Shown piece by piece: positions 19,640 to 28,894 of a stretch of 64,000 nt of DNA (position 1 is its first letter; every line of letters starts with the position of its first letter). This DNA comes from Terrirhizobium terrae (GTDB lineage: Bacteria; Pseudomonadota; Alphaproteobacteria; Rhizobiales; Rhizobiaceae), in NCBI RefSeq assembly GCF_030323265.1, contig NZ_CP104992.1, positions 2,579,501 to 2,643,500 of the forward strand, in the 5' to 3' direction. The translations under genes and the position numbers were made by a program. The notes under the pieces are model-generated. The model was not told where the DNA came from and did not search any database. It saw only the letters and a list, made by a program, of their open reading frames with translations.

Positions 19640-19717
19640 CGGAGTGTAGCGCAGTCTGGTAGCGCACCACGTTCGGGACGTGGGGGTCGCAAGTTCGAGA
19701 TCTTGCCACTCCGACCA
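19640..19717 (+). tRNA. tRNA-Pro (anticodon CGG) with an abnormal T-loop
   Basis: The acceptor stem CGGAGTG/CACTCCG, the anticodon arm CCACG-TTCGGGA-CGTGG (anticodon CGG) and the encoded CCA identify tRNA-Pro. The T-arm GCAAG/CTTGC encloses an 8-base loop, TTCGAGAT, instead of the invariant 7 (TTCGAAT expected), making the gene 78 bases instead of 77. The extra base is most simply G19699. In a functional tRNA this would disturb the D-loop/T-loop contact, so a sequencing error is likely. Confidence 0.85.
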
Positions 19718-19721
19718 GTCG

Positions 19722-19752
19722 AAAAGGCTCGCTCTCGCGGGCTTTTTCTTTT
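19722..19752 (+). terminator. Terminator after tRNA-Pro
   Basis: AAAAGGCTCGC pairs with GCGGGCTTTTT (two G-U pairs) around a short TCTC loop, and TTTCTTTT follows. It starts 5 bases after the tRNA. Confidence 0.7.
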
Positions 19753-20013
19753 GGCGGGATGCCAGGTCGCGCAAGCGGCCAAATCACCTGAAAGGCCAGG
19801 GTGTCTAGGCGCTCGATGGTCAATATAGCGAATATAATGATGCCGGCGAAGACGGCGGAGAGAGCCATCAGAACCGTTAGTTCATGGCAAATAGCGGTGG
19901 GCGCTACGAGGGCTGCACTCAATTCGCGTTTCAAGCGCTCACGGCTGTTATCCACAGCTGCGCCGGATGCGAAAGGCGTATACTTGAGCGTGCAAAGGGG
20001 ATAAAACGTCTCG

Positions 20014-21009
20014 ATGATCAAGCGAGCCCTTCAACTGGTTGAACATGACGTGATCGATTCCGCGTTGCGGACGATCTCATTCGGAAAACAAGGGCTGGAT
20101 GCGCTTGAGAGCTCCCTACAGGATGGGCTCGGTGCAGCTTTCCGAAGCGCCGCCGAAATGATCGGCGGCATCGAGGGCCGGGTCATCATCACCGGCATCG
20201 GTAAAAGCGGCCATATCGGTCACAAGATCGCAGCAAGCCTCGCGTCGACGGGTACTCCGGCCTTTTTTGTCCATCCGGTTGAGGCCAATCACGGCGATCT
20301 CGGTATGATCACCGCAAGCGATGTCGTTCTCGCGCTTTCCTGGGGCGGCGAGACGGCCGAGCTTCGGGGCATCGTTTCCTTCACTCGCCGCTTTTCCATT
20401 CCGCTGATCGCGATGACCTCCGGCGCGACTTCGACCCTGGCGCGTGAGGCCGATATCGTTCTTCTTCTGCCCAAGGCGCAGGAAGCCTGTCCGCATGGAC
20501 TGGCGCCGACGACCTCAACGTTGATGCAGCTCGCGCTTGGCGATGCGTTGGCCGTCGCCCTGCTTGAGGCACGCGGCTTTTCCGCGACCGATTTCCGCGT
20601 TTATCATCCCGGCGGCAAGCTCGGCGCGATGCTGAGCCATGTCAGCGACCTGATGCATTCGGGTGATCGCGTCCCGCTCATCAGCAAGGGTTCGTCCATG
20701 CCGGACGCCATCCACGAACTATCCGCCAAGCGCTTCGGCTGCGTCGGCGTGCTGGATGAGGACGGAAGGCTTTGCGGCGTTCTGACCGACGGCGACCTTG
20801 CCCGTCATCTGGACGGCAATCTTGGTGTCATGACCGTCGATGAGGCGATGACGACGAACCCGAAGACGATCGGCAAGGATGCGCTTGCGACCGCTGCCAT
20901 GGCTCTGCTCAACAAGCACAGCATCGCAGCACTCCTGGTCGTCGATGACGACCGCCGCCCGATCGGCATCATCCACTTCCACGATCTGCTGCGCGTCGGC
21001 GTCGCCTGA
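20014..21009 (+). CDS. kdsD: D-arabinose-5-phosphate isomerase (KdsD/KpsF type)
   Basis: A 331-residue enzyme converting ribulose 5-phosphate to arabinose 5-phosphate, the first committed step toward Kdo for lipopolysaccharide. The SIS domain (residues 45-185) has GRVIITGIGKSGHIGHKIA and the histidine-bearing VHPVEANHGDLGM. Two CBS domains follow (about 210-330; MTVDEAMTTNPKTI). Length and order match the family. It starts with ATG after GGGGATAAAACG and is followed by a strong terminator facing cysN. Confidence 0.92.
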   Translation: MIKRALQLVEHDVIDSALRTISFGKQGLDALESSLQDGLGAAFRSAAEMIGGIEGRVIITGIGKSGHIGHKIAASLASTGTPAFFVHPVEANHGDLGMITASDVVLALSWGGETAELRGIVSFTRRFSIPLIAMTSGATSTLAREADIVLLLPKAQEACPHGLAPTTSTLMQLALGDALAVALLEARGFSATDFRVYHPGGKLGAMLSHVSDLMHSGDRVPLISKGSSMPDAIHELSAKRFGCVGVLDEDGRLCGVLTDGDLARHLDGNLGVMTVDEAMTTNPKTIGKDALATAAMALLNKHSIAALLVVDDDRRPIGIIHFHDLLRVGVA

Positions 21010-21031
21010 CCGGCCGACTGGTTGATAACGC

Positions 21032-21067
21032 AACGGCGGCCCGCATTGCTGCAGGCCGCCGTTCTTC
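21032..21067. terminator. Terminator between kdsD and cysN
   Basis: A perfect 10-base-pair stem AACGGCGGCC/GGCCGCCGTT around a 12-base loop is followed on the plus strand by CTTCTTCC. It lies between convergent genes and may serve both, although the T-tract is weak in each direction. Confidence 0.65.
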
Positions 21068-21082
21068 TTCCTCCCGAAACAA

Positions 21083-22607
21083 TCAGATGCCGCTACCGAC
21101 ATCCTTGAAGATTTCGGCCGCTTCGCTCGCCGTCATCCGGCGGATCTCCGCCTCGTCGCGGCGGCTGGCGAAGAGTTCGCTCGTCATCAGCTGCTCGGCA
21201 AGATCGGCAGGCAGCGACAGCACGACACGCTGGCGGTCGCCGTCACGGTCGCGATGAATGCCGCCGAGTTCGGCGCGCTTGGCCGTGATCATGCCGCCTG
21301 CGACGGTGTTGAGCGTATCCGGATCGATCAGGATGAAGGCACCCGTCGAGCGGTTCTGCTCGTAGGTGTCGAAGACAGCCTGTTCCTCGAAGGCGAGATG
21401 CGCCTTGCCGATCGCGTTCATGCCGTAAGCCGATGCATGCGGCTTCCACTGGCCGGTCTGAAGGTCGAGCTGGGAAAGCGGCTCGACCGCGACGCGCTGG
21501 CGGCGTGAGCCGCTCTTCAGCCAGTAGCGCTTGCCGGGCTCGATGCCGCCGGGCTGCAGTGCCACGATCTGCGCGTCGAAGGCCTTGCCGGTCATCGGCT
21601 GGTTGTCGATCGAGACGATCACATCGCCGCGGGCGACGTCCACCTGCCGGTCGAGCACGAGCGTGATCGCGTCGCCGGCAACGGCCGCATTGCGCACGAG
21701 ATCGAAGGTGACGATCTGCTTAACGTTGGCAACCGTGCCGGACGGCAGGATCGCGACACTGTCGCCCGGCTTGATCGAACCGCCGGCAACCGTGCCCTGA
21801 TAGCCGCGGAAACTTTCGCCCGGGCGCACGACGCGCTGTACCGGAAGGCGGAAGCCGCCGGCCTGGGTGGAACGTGTGGTGGCCAGTTCCAGCGCCTCGA
21901 TCAGCGTCGGGCCGTCATACCAGGGCATGGCCTGGCCGCCGGAAAGCACGACATTCTCGCCCTTCAGCGCCGACATCGGAATGGCGGTGATCTGGCGTAC
22001 ACCGAGCGCCAGCGCAAATTCACGGAACTCGGCGGCGATCTTTTCGAACACCGCCTTGTCGTAGCCAATCAGGTCGATCTTGTTGACCGCCAGCACGAAT
22101 TGCTTGATGCCCATCAGGGCTGCGATCGTCGCATGGCGGCGGGTCTGTTCCAGCAGGCCGGCGCGTGCGTCGGCAAGCAGGATGGCAAGATCGGCCGTCG
22201 ATGCTCCCGTCACCATGTTGCGGGTATATTGCTCATGGCCGGGCGTATCGGCGACGATGAACGAGCGCCGGTCGGTGGAGAAATAGCGATAGGCCACGTC
22301 GATCGTGATGCCCTGTTCGCGCTCCGCCTGCAGGCCGTCGAGCAGCAGGGCGAAATCGGGCAGGCCGAGATCGTTCTGCTGGCCCAGAATCGCGGGCAAG
22401 CGTTGCCGCCTGGTCTTCCTTCACTGCCTTGGTGTCCCAGAGCAGCCGGCCGATCAGTGTCGACTTGCCATCATCGACGGAGCCGCAGGTAATCAGCCGA
22501 AGCGGCCGGGTGTCTCGGGAGGAGACGCGGGCAGCCGATTCCGCAAAGGGAATGACATTGGCCGAAGCGGCCGGCGCGGTGTTTGTCGCGGTTGCTGTGG
22601 CGCTCAT
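21083..22607 (-). CDS. cysN: Sulfate adenylyltransferase large (GTPase) subunit CysN, frameshifted
   Basis: CysN is the GTPase subunit that drives ATP sulfurylase (with CysD) to form APS from sulfate and ATP. The P-loop is [17 protein letters not shown], the G3 motif is [11 protein letters not shown], and G4 is VNKIDL; elongation-factor-like beta domains follow. There is no C-terminal APS-kinase domain, so this is CysN rather than a NodQ/CysNC fusion. The two frames join at 22383-22385, where removing one of three C bases (plus strand) restores [19 protein letters not shown] and 507 residues. It starts one base after the cysD stop. Confidence 0.93.
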
Positions 22608-22608
22608 A

Positions 22609-23561
22609 TCAGAAATACCCCTCGCGCTTCTTCTTTTCCATGGAGCCGGACTGGTCGCGGTCGATGGCGCGGCCCTGGCGTTCGGAGACGGTGGCGATTT
22701 CCAGTTCGGCGATCACTTCCTCGAGGTTCGACGCCGTCGAGCGGATCGCGCCGGTGAGCGGGAAGCAGCCGAGCGTGCGGAAGCGGATCGAACCGTGCTT
22801 GATCTCTTCGCCGGGCAGGAGTTCCAGCCGAGGATCTTCGGCCAGGATCATCATGCCGTCGCGCTCCACATAGGGGCGTTCGGCGGCGTAATAGAGGGGA
22901 CGAGCGGAATGTCTTCGGCCTGGATGTAGCGCCAGATGTCGACCTCGGTCCAGTTCGATAGAGGGAAGGCGCGCACGCTCTCGCCTTGTCTGATCATGCC
23001 GTTATAGATGTTCCACAATTCCGGCCGCTGGTTGCGCGGGTCCCATTTATGGTCGGGCGTGCGGAAGGAATAGATGCGTTCCTTGGCGCGGGAGGCTTCC
23101 TCGTCGCGCCGCGCGCCGCCGAATGCCGCGTCATAGCCGCCTGCATCGAGCGCCTGCTTCAACGCCTCGGTCTTCATCACGTCGGTATAGAAGGCGGAAC
23201 CGCGGGTGAAGGGAGTGATGTTCTCTTGCTTGCCGCGCTTGTTGGTATGCACGACGAGATCGAGGTCGTATTCCTCGGCGATCCGGTCGCGGAACTCGAT
23301 CATCTCCTTGAACTTCCAGGTCGTGTCGACATGGAGGAGCGGGAAGGGGACGCGGCCCGGATGGAAGGCTTTGCGGGCGAGATGCAGAAGGACGGAAGAA
23401 TCCTTGCCGATCGAATAGAGCATGACCGGGTTTTCGAATTCGGCCGCGACTTCGCGGAAGATGTGGATCGCTTCGTTTTCGAGAGCCTTGAGATGCGGAT
23501 CGAGCGGCGGGCGGGAAACGGGCGGGTTCTTGATTTCCGTTTCCTGTACGGACAGGGACAT
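22609..23561 (-). CDS. cysD: Sulfate adenylyltransferase small subunit CysD, frameshifted
   Basis: CysD is the catalytic adenylyl-transferring subunit of ATP sulfurylase. The PP-loop motif is [20 protein letters not shown], and the family phrases [13 protein letters not shown] and WNIYNG are present. The C-terminal 80 residues lie in another frame. Adding one base to the G4 run at 22896-22899 (plus strand) gives [17 protein letters not shown] and a 317-residue protein of normal length. The start MSLSVQETE is chosen because the upstream extension is unrelated and overlaps the cysH end region. Operon order is cysH-cysD-cysN. Confidence 0.93.
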
Positions 23562-23611
23562 TTCGGTCTCCGGTAGTCGGACGTTACACACAAAGAGTGA
23601 AGAGGCGGGGC

Positions 23612-24412
23612 CTAGCGGGCGATGGAACTCGCCTGCGGGATAGGCTGAGACGCGTTGGCGTTTGCATGACTGTCTGGCACATGCAGGCCGCATTCGCGTT
23701 TCTCATCGTTTTCCCACCACCATCGGCCGGCGCGTTCGGGTTCGCCGGGCTTGATGGCGCGGGTACAGGGCTCGCAGCCGATCGAGGGATAACCTCGGGC
23801 ATGCAGCGGGTTGATCGGGATCTCTTCCGCCGCCACATGGGCTTTGATGGTGTCGATATCCCAATCGGCCAGTGGATTGACCTTGATGAGGTTTCGCTCG
23901 GCATCGTATTCGGCAAACGGCGTGGTCGCGCGATTGCCGGACTGGCCGCGGCGAAGGCCGGTGATCCACACCTGCGCGCCGCTCAACGCCTTGGCGAGCG
24001 GCACCAGCTTTCTGACATGACAGCAGGCATGGCGGGCCTCGACACTGTCATAGAAACCGTTCAGGCCATATTTGGCTGCATAGGCGTCGACATCGTCCTG
24101 CTCGGGCCGGAACCGGCGGATCGAAATGTCGTAGCGGTCCTCCGTCTCCGAAATCAGCTCGACGGTTTCCTTGAACAGGCGCCCGGTCTCCAGGGTGGAG
24201 ACGTCGATCGGCAGGCGATGGGTGCCGATTGCGGCGGTGATCACCTGATCCTCGATGCCGAGAGATGTCGTGAAGACCGCGTGGCCGAATTCGGCGGCGG
24301 AGGAAAGACGGCCTGCGAGATCGAGATCGGCCAGTCGCCGGTCGAGGTCTGCTGCCAGGGTTTCAGCACCCTCAGCATACGCGTTACGCTCAATCACATC
24401 ATGCGGTGTCAT
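23612..24412 (-). CDS. cysH: Assimilatory APS reductase CysH
   Basis: A 266-residue reductase that turns adenylyl sulfate into sulfite. Two cysteine pairs, HACCHVRK and [10 protein letters not shown], are the [4Fe-4S] ligands that mark the APS-using rather than the PAPS-using type. The catalytic cysteine lies in the C-terminal ECGLH. The arginine-rich loop ITGLRRGQS binds the substrate phosphosulfate. This fits the absence of an APS kinase in the cluster. The start [12 protein letters not shown] is chosen at the conserved domain boundary. It is the first gene of the minus-strand cys operon and is divergent from the Rrf2 regulator, with a strong inverted repeat between them. Confidence 0.92.
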   Translation of the reverse strand: MTPHDVIERNAYAEGAETLAADLDRRLADLDLAGRLSSAAEFGHAVFTTSLGIEDQVITAAIGTHRLPIDVSTLETGRLFKETVELISETEDRYDISIRRFRPEQDDVDAYAAKYGLNGFYDSVEARHACCHVRKLVPLAKALSGAQVWITGLRRGQSGNRATTPFAEYDAERNLIKVNPLADWDIDTIKAHVAAEEIPINPLHARGYPSIGCEPCTRAIKPGEPERAGRWWWENDEKRECGLHVPDSHANANASQPIPQASSIAR

Positions 24413-24632
24413 GTTTCTACTTTCATCAGCGATGGCTGGATTATCGGCACGCGAAAGGCTGATGGCGAGAAACAGGCGTTTCTTCGGCTCTGGCTCGGGA
24501 GCAAATATCTCTAGAAACCGCGGCGCACACAGAAAACCTGCCGCCTTAACCAAATGTGACTGTTTTTGCGGGCTCAAGTGCCCGCATTGGTTTGTATTTT
24601 CAGGCAGTTTGAGCTATGCCGAAGGCAGATTT

Positions 24633-24659
24633 TTGCAATGCGGGATTGCCGCATGCAAA
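24633..24659. promoter_or_regulatory. Inverted repeat between cysH and rrf2: candidate operator
   Basis: ATGCGG and CCGCAT (24638-24643 and 24649-24654) are separated by 5 bases, and the match extends outward to TTTGC and GCAAA with one extra A. The element lies in the 363-base divergent gap (24413-24775). A separate short hairpin, TGCGGGC-TCAAGT-GCCCGCA, sits at 24567-24586. Binding by the adjacent Rrf2 protein is inference. Confidence 0.5.
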
Positions 24660-24775
24660 CGAGCACCCGCAAGGCCATTCCCGGCCTCAAGGATGTCCGT
24701 AGACTTTGATGATTGAGCGACGACGTGAGGCCTTCAAAACAGCCTCGCGGCGGCGATCCTGTTAGTGGTTGCGTG

Positions 24776-25234
24776 ATGATATCCCAGAGAGCGAAATATG
24801 CGCTGAGGGCGCTCGCCGCCCTTGCGCAGGCCGACCAGGACGAGCCGATGTTGATTTCGGAGATCGCGGTCCAGCAGAGCATTCCGAAGAAGTTTTTGGA
24901 ACAGATCCTGCTCGACCTCAAACGCTCCGGCATCGTCGTGAGCCGCCGCGGCAAACAGGGCGGATATCTGCTCTTGAAGCCGGCCGATGCGATCACCTTT
25001 GGGGAAGTGCTGCGTCTGGTCGATGGCCCGATCGCGCCGCTGCCCTGCCTCTCCCAGACCGCCTACCGCAAATGCGACGATTGCGACGGCGAGCATCTCT
25101 GCGAAATCCGCCATGTCTTCGCCCGCGTGGCCGATGCCACCCGCGACGTGCTGTTCAACACCACGATCGCCGACGCGATCGAAGGCGCCGCCGAGCAGAA
25201 GCCCGCCAAGGTCCGCGAACTGTTGACGGCCTAG
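24776..25234 (+). CDS. Rrf2-family transcriptional regulator, cysteine-rich
   Basis: A 152-residue winged-helix regulator. The N-terminal helices (MISQRAKYALRALAALAQ) and the recognition segment IPKKFLEQILLDLKRSGIV with the wing SRRGKQGGYLLLKP are typical of Rrf2/IscR/CymR proteins. Four cysteines cluster at residues ~90-113 (PCLSQTAYRKCDDCDGEHLC), which could bind an Fe-S cluster or sense redox or sulfur state. ATG 24776 is preceded directly by an in-frame GTG, and the upstream extension is not Rrf2-like. Its place divergent from cysH makes control of sulfur assimilation the natural hypothesis. Confidence 0.88.
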   Translation: MISQRAKYALRALAALAQADQDEPMLISEIAVQQSIPKKFLEQILLDLKRSGIVVSRRGKQGGYLLLKPADAITFGEVLRLVDGPIAPLPCLSQTAYRKCDDCDGEHLCEIRHVFARVADATRDVLFNTTIADAIEGAAEQKPAKVRELLTA

Positions 25235-25367
25235 TGCTGCGGACTGGTCCGCGTTGCAGATGCAATGATGGCCGCGGAGTTTGAAATCTCGTGATATCAG
25301 CGAAATCGTAGATAAGCGCTTTCGCGGGCAGCTAGGCGCCGCCTCCGTGACCGAAGAGGATCCGACC

Positions 25368-26015
25368 ATGTCATCCGAGACCGCAGCATCCAAGCCCTGG
25401 CTCGCCGCCGAGGCCGAAGAGGAGGGGCGCAAGTACGCGCCCGCCGTGCAGCGCAATCGCGAGGCGATTGCTGCGGTGCTGAAAGATCTGCTGCCCCGCG
25501 ATGGTCTTATCCTCGAACTGGCGAGCGGAAGCGGCGAGCATGCCGTCTATTTCGCGGGCCTGTTCCCTCAATTGACCTGGCAGCCGAGCGATCCGGATCC
25601 CCATGCGCTGACCTCGATCGAGGCATGGCGCGAGCATTCCGGCCTGCCGAACCTGCTGGCGCCGCTGAATATCGATGCCGCTGCGTCACCATGGCCGATT
25701 GCGGAGGCCGATGCGGTGCTCTGCATCAACATGATCCATATCAGTCCCTGGTCGTCGACCGAGGGTCTGCTTGCGGGAAGCCGCAAACTGCTCAAGCCCG
25801 GTCAGCCGCTTTTCATCTACGGCCCGTTCATACAGGCAGGCGTCGAGACCGCGCCGAGCAACATCGCCTTCGACGCATCGCTGCGGGAGCGCAATCCGGA
25901 ATGGGGCGTGCGCCGCATCTATGACGTGATCGCACTTGCCCGCGACTGCGGCTTCACGCGGGAAGAGATCATCCCCATGCCTGCCAACAATCTGTTCGTG
26001 GCGCTGTACCGCTGA
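25368..26015 (+). CDS. DUF938 family putative SAM-dependent methyltransferase
   Basis: A 215-residue protein with the DUF938 pattern: KYAPAVQRNREAIAAVL near the start, the SAM-binding glycine motif LELASGSGEHAVYFAGLFP, and CINMIHISPW. The Rossmann-like fold suggests a methyltransferase, but no substrate is known for the family. The start is fixed by GAAGAGGA before ATG 25368. It follows the Rrf2 gene by 133 bases, so cotranscription is possible. Confidence 0.85.
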   Translation: MSSETAASKPWLAAEAEEEGRKYAPAVQRNREAIAAVLKDLLPRDGLILELASGSGEHAVYFAGLFPQLTWQPSDPDPHALTSIEAWREHSGLPNLLAPLNIDAAASPWPIAEADAVLCINMIHISPWSSTEGLLAGSRKLLKPGQPLFIYGPFIQAGVETAPSNIAFDASLRERNPEWGVRRIYDVIALARDCGFTREEIIPMPANNLFVALYR

Positions 26016-26119
26016 TGCCCTGACCCTGCGGCCCTGCGGGTCTCGCCTCCGGTTCGATGTATGCCTGTCGATGCGGGTGCGGTTGTGCTAATGTTTGAGA
26101 GCACAGTCGAGGGTTCGGC

Positions 26120-26655
26120 ATGCTCTCAGTCTCTATCGCGAAATCTCAGGAGGATTTCGAGGCGGCTTCCTTGCTGTGCGGGCAGCTTGCCGAATGGGAC
26201 ATGGCGATGGCTCAAGCCCACGGCGTCGATCCCGATATTGTCATGGGCCTCTATCACGGCGAGACCGCGACGAGCCTTGCTGGCCGCTACCTGAAAGATG
26301 GCGCGGGGCTGTTTCTGGCAACGTGGGTGGGCAAACCCGCCGGCTGCCTTGCCCTCTCCCCTTTGATGAGACATCGGATGAATTGCACAAGTTCTTCGTC
26401 CCGCCCGCCTTCCGCAGGAAGGGCATAGGCCGTGCTTTGATGCAGTCCGTTGTGGCCAATGTCGAGCTTCGCCGGCGATGCAGGCTGCTGGCGCACACGA
26501 CGATCTATATGAGCGACGCCGTGGCGCTCTATCGCGCCTTCGGCCTGGATCTTTGCCCGCCGTTTCGGGATGTGCCCGAGTCGGTCAGACACACGGAGCT
26601 GTTTCTGAGCCGCCCCTTTGAAGCATCGGATCGGGCACGAATGGAGCCCTCTTAG
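26120..26655 (+). CDS. GNAT-family N-acetyltransferase, frameshifted
   Basis: A 178-residue acetyltransferase in two frames. The first part (MLSVSIAKSQEDFEAASLLC to GKPAGCLALSP) and the second (FDETSDELHKFFVPPAFRRK, then GIGRALMQSVV) join if one C is added to the C4 run at 26358-26361. RRKGIGRAL is the acetyl-CoA pyrophosphate-binding motif of the GNAT fold. Substrate is unknown. The N-terminal frame otherwise ends in arginine- and serine-rich nonsense at 26428. It lies between the DUF938 gene and the sulfate transporter operon. Confidence 0.75.
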
Positions 26656-26783
26656 CCGGATTGGCATTCTGCCGGCACGGCTTTTCCCGTGTCAGCCGTT
26701 CTGCCTGATCGCCTTCACGCTGCGCGTTCTTTGCCCGCCAAACCCGTCAAAGGGAAACAGTTTTGCCTTCTTTTCGCCGTGAA

Positions 26784-26811
26784 TTGACTAAGACGACCTG
26801 ACCGATAGAGT
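26784..26811 (+). promoter_or_regulatory. Candidate promoter of the sulfate transport operon
   Basis: TTGACT and TAGAGT are 16 bases apart, and a GGAGGG ribosome binding site lies just before the sbp start. No clear binding site for a sulfur regulator is visible alongside. Confidence 0.4.
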
Positions 26812-26838
26812 TTAGCCGAGACCACAGGAGGGATCCTC

Positions 26839-27861
26839 ATGCAGAACTTTTTCCGGAGATTGGGCATTGTCGCGCTCAGCCTTTCGCTGACCACCGGCGT
26901 CTTCGCGCCGGCCTTTGCCGACAGCCAGCTCCTCAACGTGTCCTACGATCCGACCCGCGAGCTCTACAAGGATTTCAACGCCGCCTTTGCCAAGCACTGG
27001 AAGGCCGAAAGCGGTGAGGACGTTACCATCCGCCAGTCCCATGGCGGTTCCGGCGCCCAGGCGCGCTCGGTGATTGATGGTCTCGAAGCCGATGTCGTCA
27101 CGCTGGCGCTGGAAAGCGATATCAACGCAATCCAGAAGACCGGCAAGATCAAGGAGGACTGGCGTTCCCGTCTGCCGAATAACTCTTCGCCTTACACCTC
27201 GACGATCGTCTTCCTCGTCCGCAAGGGCAATCCGAAGGGCATCAAGAACTGGGGTGATCTGGTCAAGGGCGACGTGCAGATCGTAACCCCGAACCCGAAA
27301 ACCTCCGGTGGCGCCCGCTGGAACTATCTCGCCGCCTGGGCCTGGGCCAATGAAGAGTTCAAGGGCGATCAGGACAAGATCAAGGCCTATATCGCCGATC
27401 TCTACAAGCGCGCCCCGGTTCTCGACACCGGCGCCCGCGGTTCCACGGTGACGTTCGCGCAGCGCCAGATCGGCGACGTGCTGCTTGCCTGGGAAAACGA
27501 GGCCTATCTGGCCGGTGAGGAATTCGGCAAGGACGCTTTCGACATCGTCGTGCCGCCGATCTCCATCCTGGCAGAACCGCCAGTCGCCGTGGTCGACGCG
27601 ACGGTCGACGCCAAGGGCACCCGCAAGGTGGCCGAAGCCTATCTCCAGTACCTCTATTCCGATGAGGGACAGAATATCGCGGCCAAGCATTTCTATCGCC
27701 CCTCGAAGCGCGACGTCGTCGAGCCGGATCTCCTGAAGGCGCTGCCGGACATCAAGCTCGTCACCATCGACGATCCGATTTTCGGCGGCTGGAAGAAGGC
27801 GCAGCCGGAACACTTCGGCGACGGCGGCATTTTCGACCAGATCTACAAGCCGGGTAGATAA
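26839..27861 (+). CDS. sbp: Periplasmic sulfate-binding protein
   Basis: A 340-residue solute-binding protein that delivers sulfate (or thiosulfate) to the CysTWA permease. The signal peptide ends at APAFADSQ. The mature protein shows the family phrases [34 protein letters not shown] and [18 protein letters not shown], which line the sulfate pocket. Length is normal. It is the first gene of the plus-strand sulfate uptake operon and ends 5 bases before cysT. Confidence 0.95.
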   Translation: MQNFFRRLGIVALSLSLTTGVFAPAFADSQLLNVSYDPTRELYKDFNAAFAKHWKAESGEDVTIRQSHGGSGAQARSVIDGLEADVVTLALESDINAIQKTGKIKEDWRSRLPNNSSPYTSTIVFLVRKGNPKGIKNWGDLVKGDVQIVTPNPKTSGGARWNYLAAWAWANEEFKGDQDKIKAYIADLYKRAPVLDTGARGSTVTFAQRQIGDVLLAWENEAYLAGEEFGKDAFDIVVPPISILAEPPVAVVDATVDAKGTRKVAEAYLQYLYSDEGQNIAAKHFYRPSKRDVVEPDLLKALPDIKLVTIDDPIFGGWKKAQPEHFGDGGIFDQIYKPGR

Positions 27862-27866
27862 GCCGC

Positions 27867-28732
27867 ATGAACACAAACGCCTCCGCCTCGACATCCGTCG
27901 GTGGCGGGTGGCGACTGAAGCAGCCGAGCATCATCCCGGGTTTCGGGTTGACGCTCGGCTTTTCGCTCGCCTACCTGTCGCTGATCATCCTCATCCCCAT
28001 CGCCGGGCTGCTCTGGCGCACGGCCGAACTCGGCTGGGCCGGCTTCTTCGCCATCCTCTCCGATGAACGCACGCTGCGGGCACTCTATGTTTCCTTCGGC
28101 ACTGCCTTCGTCGCAGCCATCGTTAACGTTGTCTTCGGGACGCTGCTCGCCTGGGTGCTCACCCGCTACCGCTTCCCCGGCCGCAGGTTGATCGACGCGA
28201 TGGTCGACCTGCCGTTTGCGCTACCGACAGCGGTGGCCGGCATTGCTTTCGCGTCGCTCTATGCACCGAATGGCTGGATCGGCTCGCTCTTCATGCCGTT
28301 CCGGATTGCATTTACCCCGCTCGGCATCGTCATTGCGCTCATCTTCATCGGCCTGCCCTTCGTCGTGCGCACCGTGCAGCCGATCATGGAGGAGATCGAC
28401 AAGGAAGTGGAAGAGGCGGCCGCAACGCTCGGCGCCAACCGTTTCCAGACCATCTTCAAGGTGCTTTTGCCCGGCCTGACCCCCGCCATCCTGACGGGCT
28501 TCGCACTCGCCTTCGCCCGCGGCGTGGGGGAATACGGCTCGGTCATCTTCATTGCCGGCAACATTCCTTACGTCTCGGAAATCGCACCCTCCTGATCGTC
28601 ATCCGGCTGGAAGAGTTCAACTATGCCGGCGCGACCGCGATCGCCACGATCATGCTGCTGATCTCCTTTGCCATGCTGCTGGTGATCAACCTCATCCAGG
28701 CCTGGAGCCGCAGGAGGTATGGGAATGCGTGA
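27867..28732 (+). CDS. cysT: Sulfate ABC transporter permease CysT, frameshifted near its end
   Basis: One of two inner-membrane permeases of the sulfate importer, with six predicted spans. The EAA loop is EEAAATLGANRFQTIFKVLL near residue 185. The reading frame stops early at 28595 after SEIAPS. Adding one C to the C3 run at 28587-28589 restores APLLIVIRLEEFNYAGATA and the last membrane span, ending at 28732 with 288 residues. It is tightly linked to sbp but separated from cysW by a 162-base gap containing palindromic repeats. Confidence 0.92.
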
Positions 28733-28767
28733 GTTCGCAAACCGTGCGCGACCGAACCCTTCCCCAA

Positions 28768-28881
28768 CCCCTCCCCACAAGGGGAGGGGCTTAACCCAGC
28801 CGATCCGTCGACATTCGATGGGGCAGAACGTCGCCGCAAGTTTTCTCCCCCTTGTGGGGGAGATGGCCGGCAGGCCAGAGG
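28768..28881. repeat. Rhizobial-type palindromic intergenic repeats between cysT and cysW
   Basis: Two GC-rich palindromes stand in the cysT-cysW gap: CCCCTCCCC-ACAA-GGGGAGGGG (28768-28789) and TCTCCCCC-TTGT-GGGGGAGA (28844-28863). The latter is followed directly by TGGCC-GGCA-GGCCA (28864-28877). The second pair also occurs twice at 56.9-57.1 kb. The element resembles the mosaic repeats found between genes in rhizobia, though I cannot assign a named family. In an mRNA these would form stable hairpins within the operon. Confidence 0.8.
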
Positions 28882-28894
28882 GAGACTTTTTAAA

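Noticed and set aside
19584-20021. A 145-codon minus-strand frame over tRNA-Pro
   Set aside because: It crosses the tRNA, its terminator and its promoter; its middle translates tRNA sequence. No independent support.
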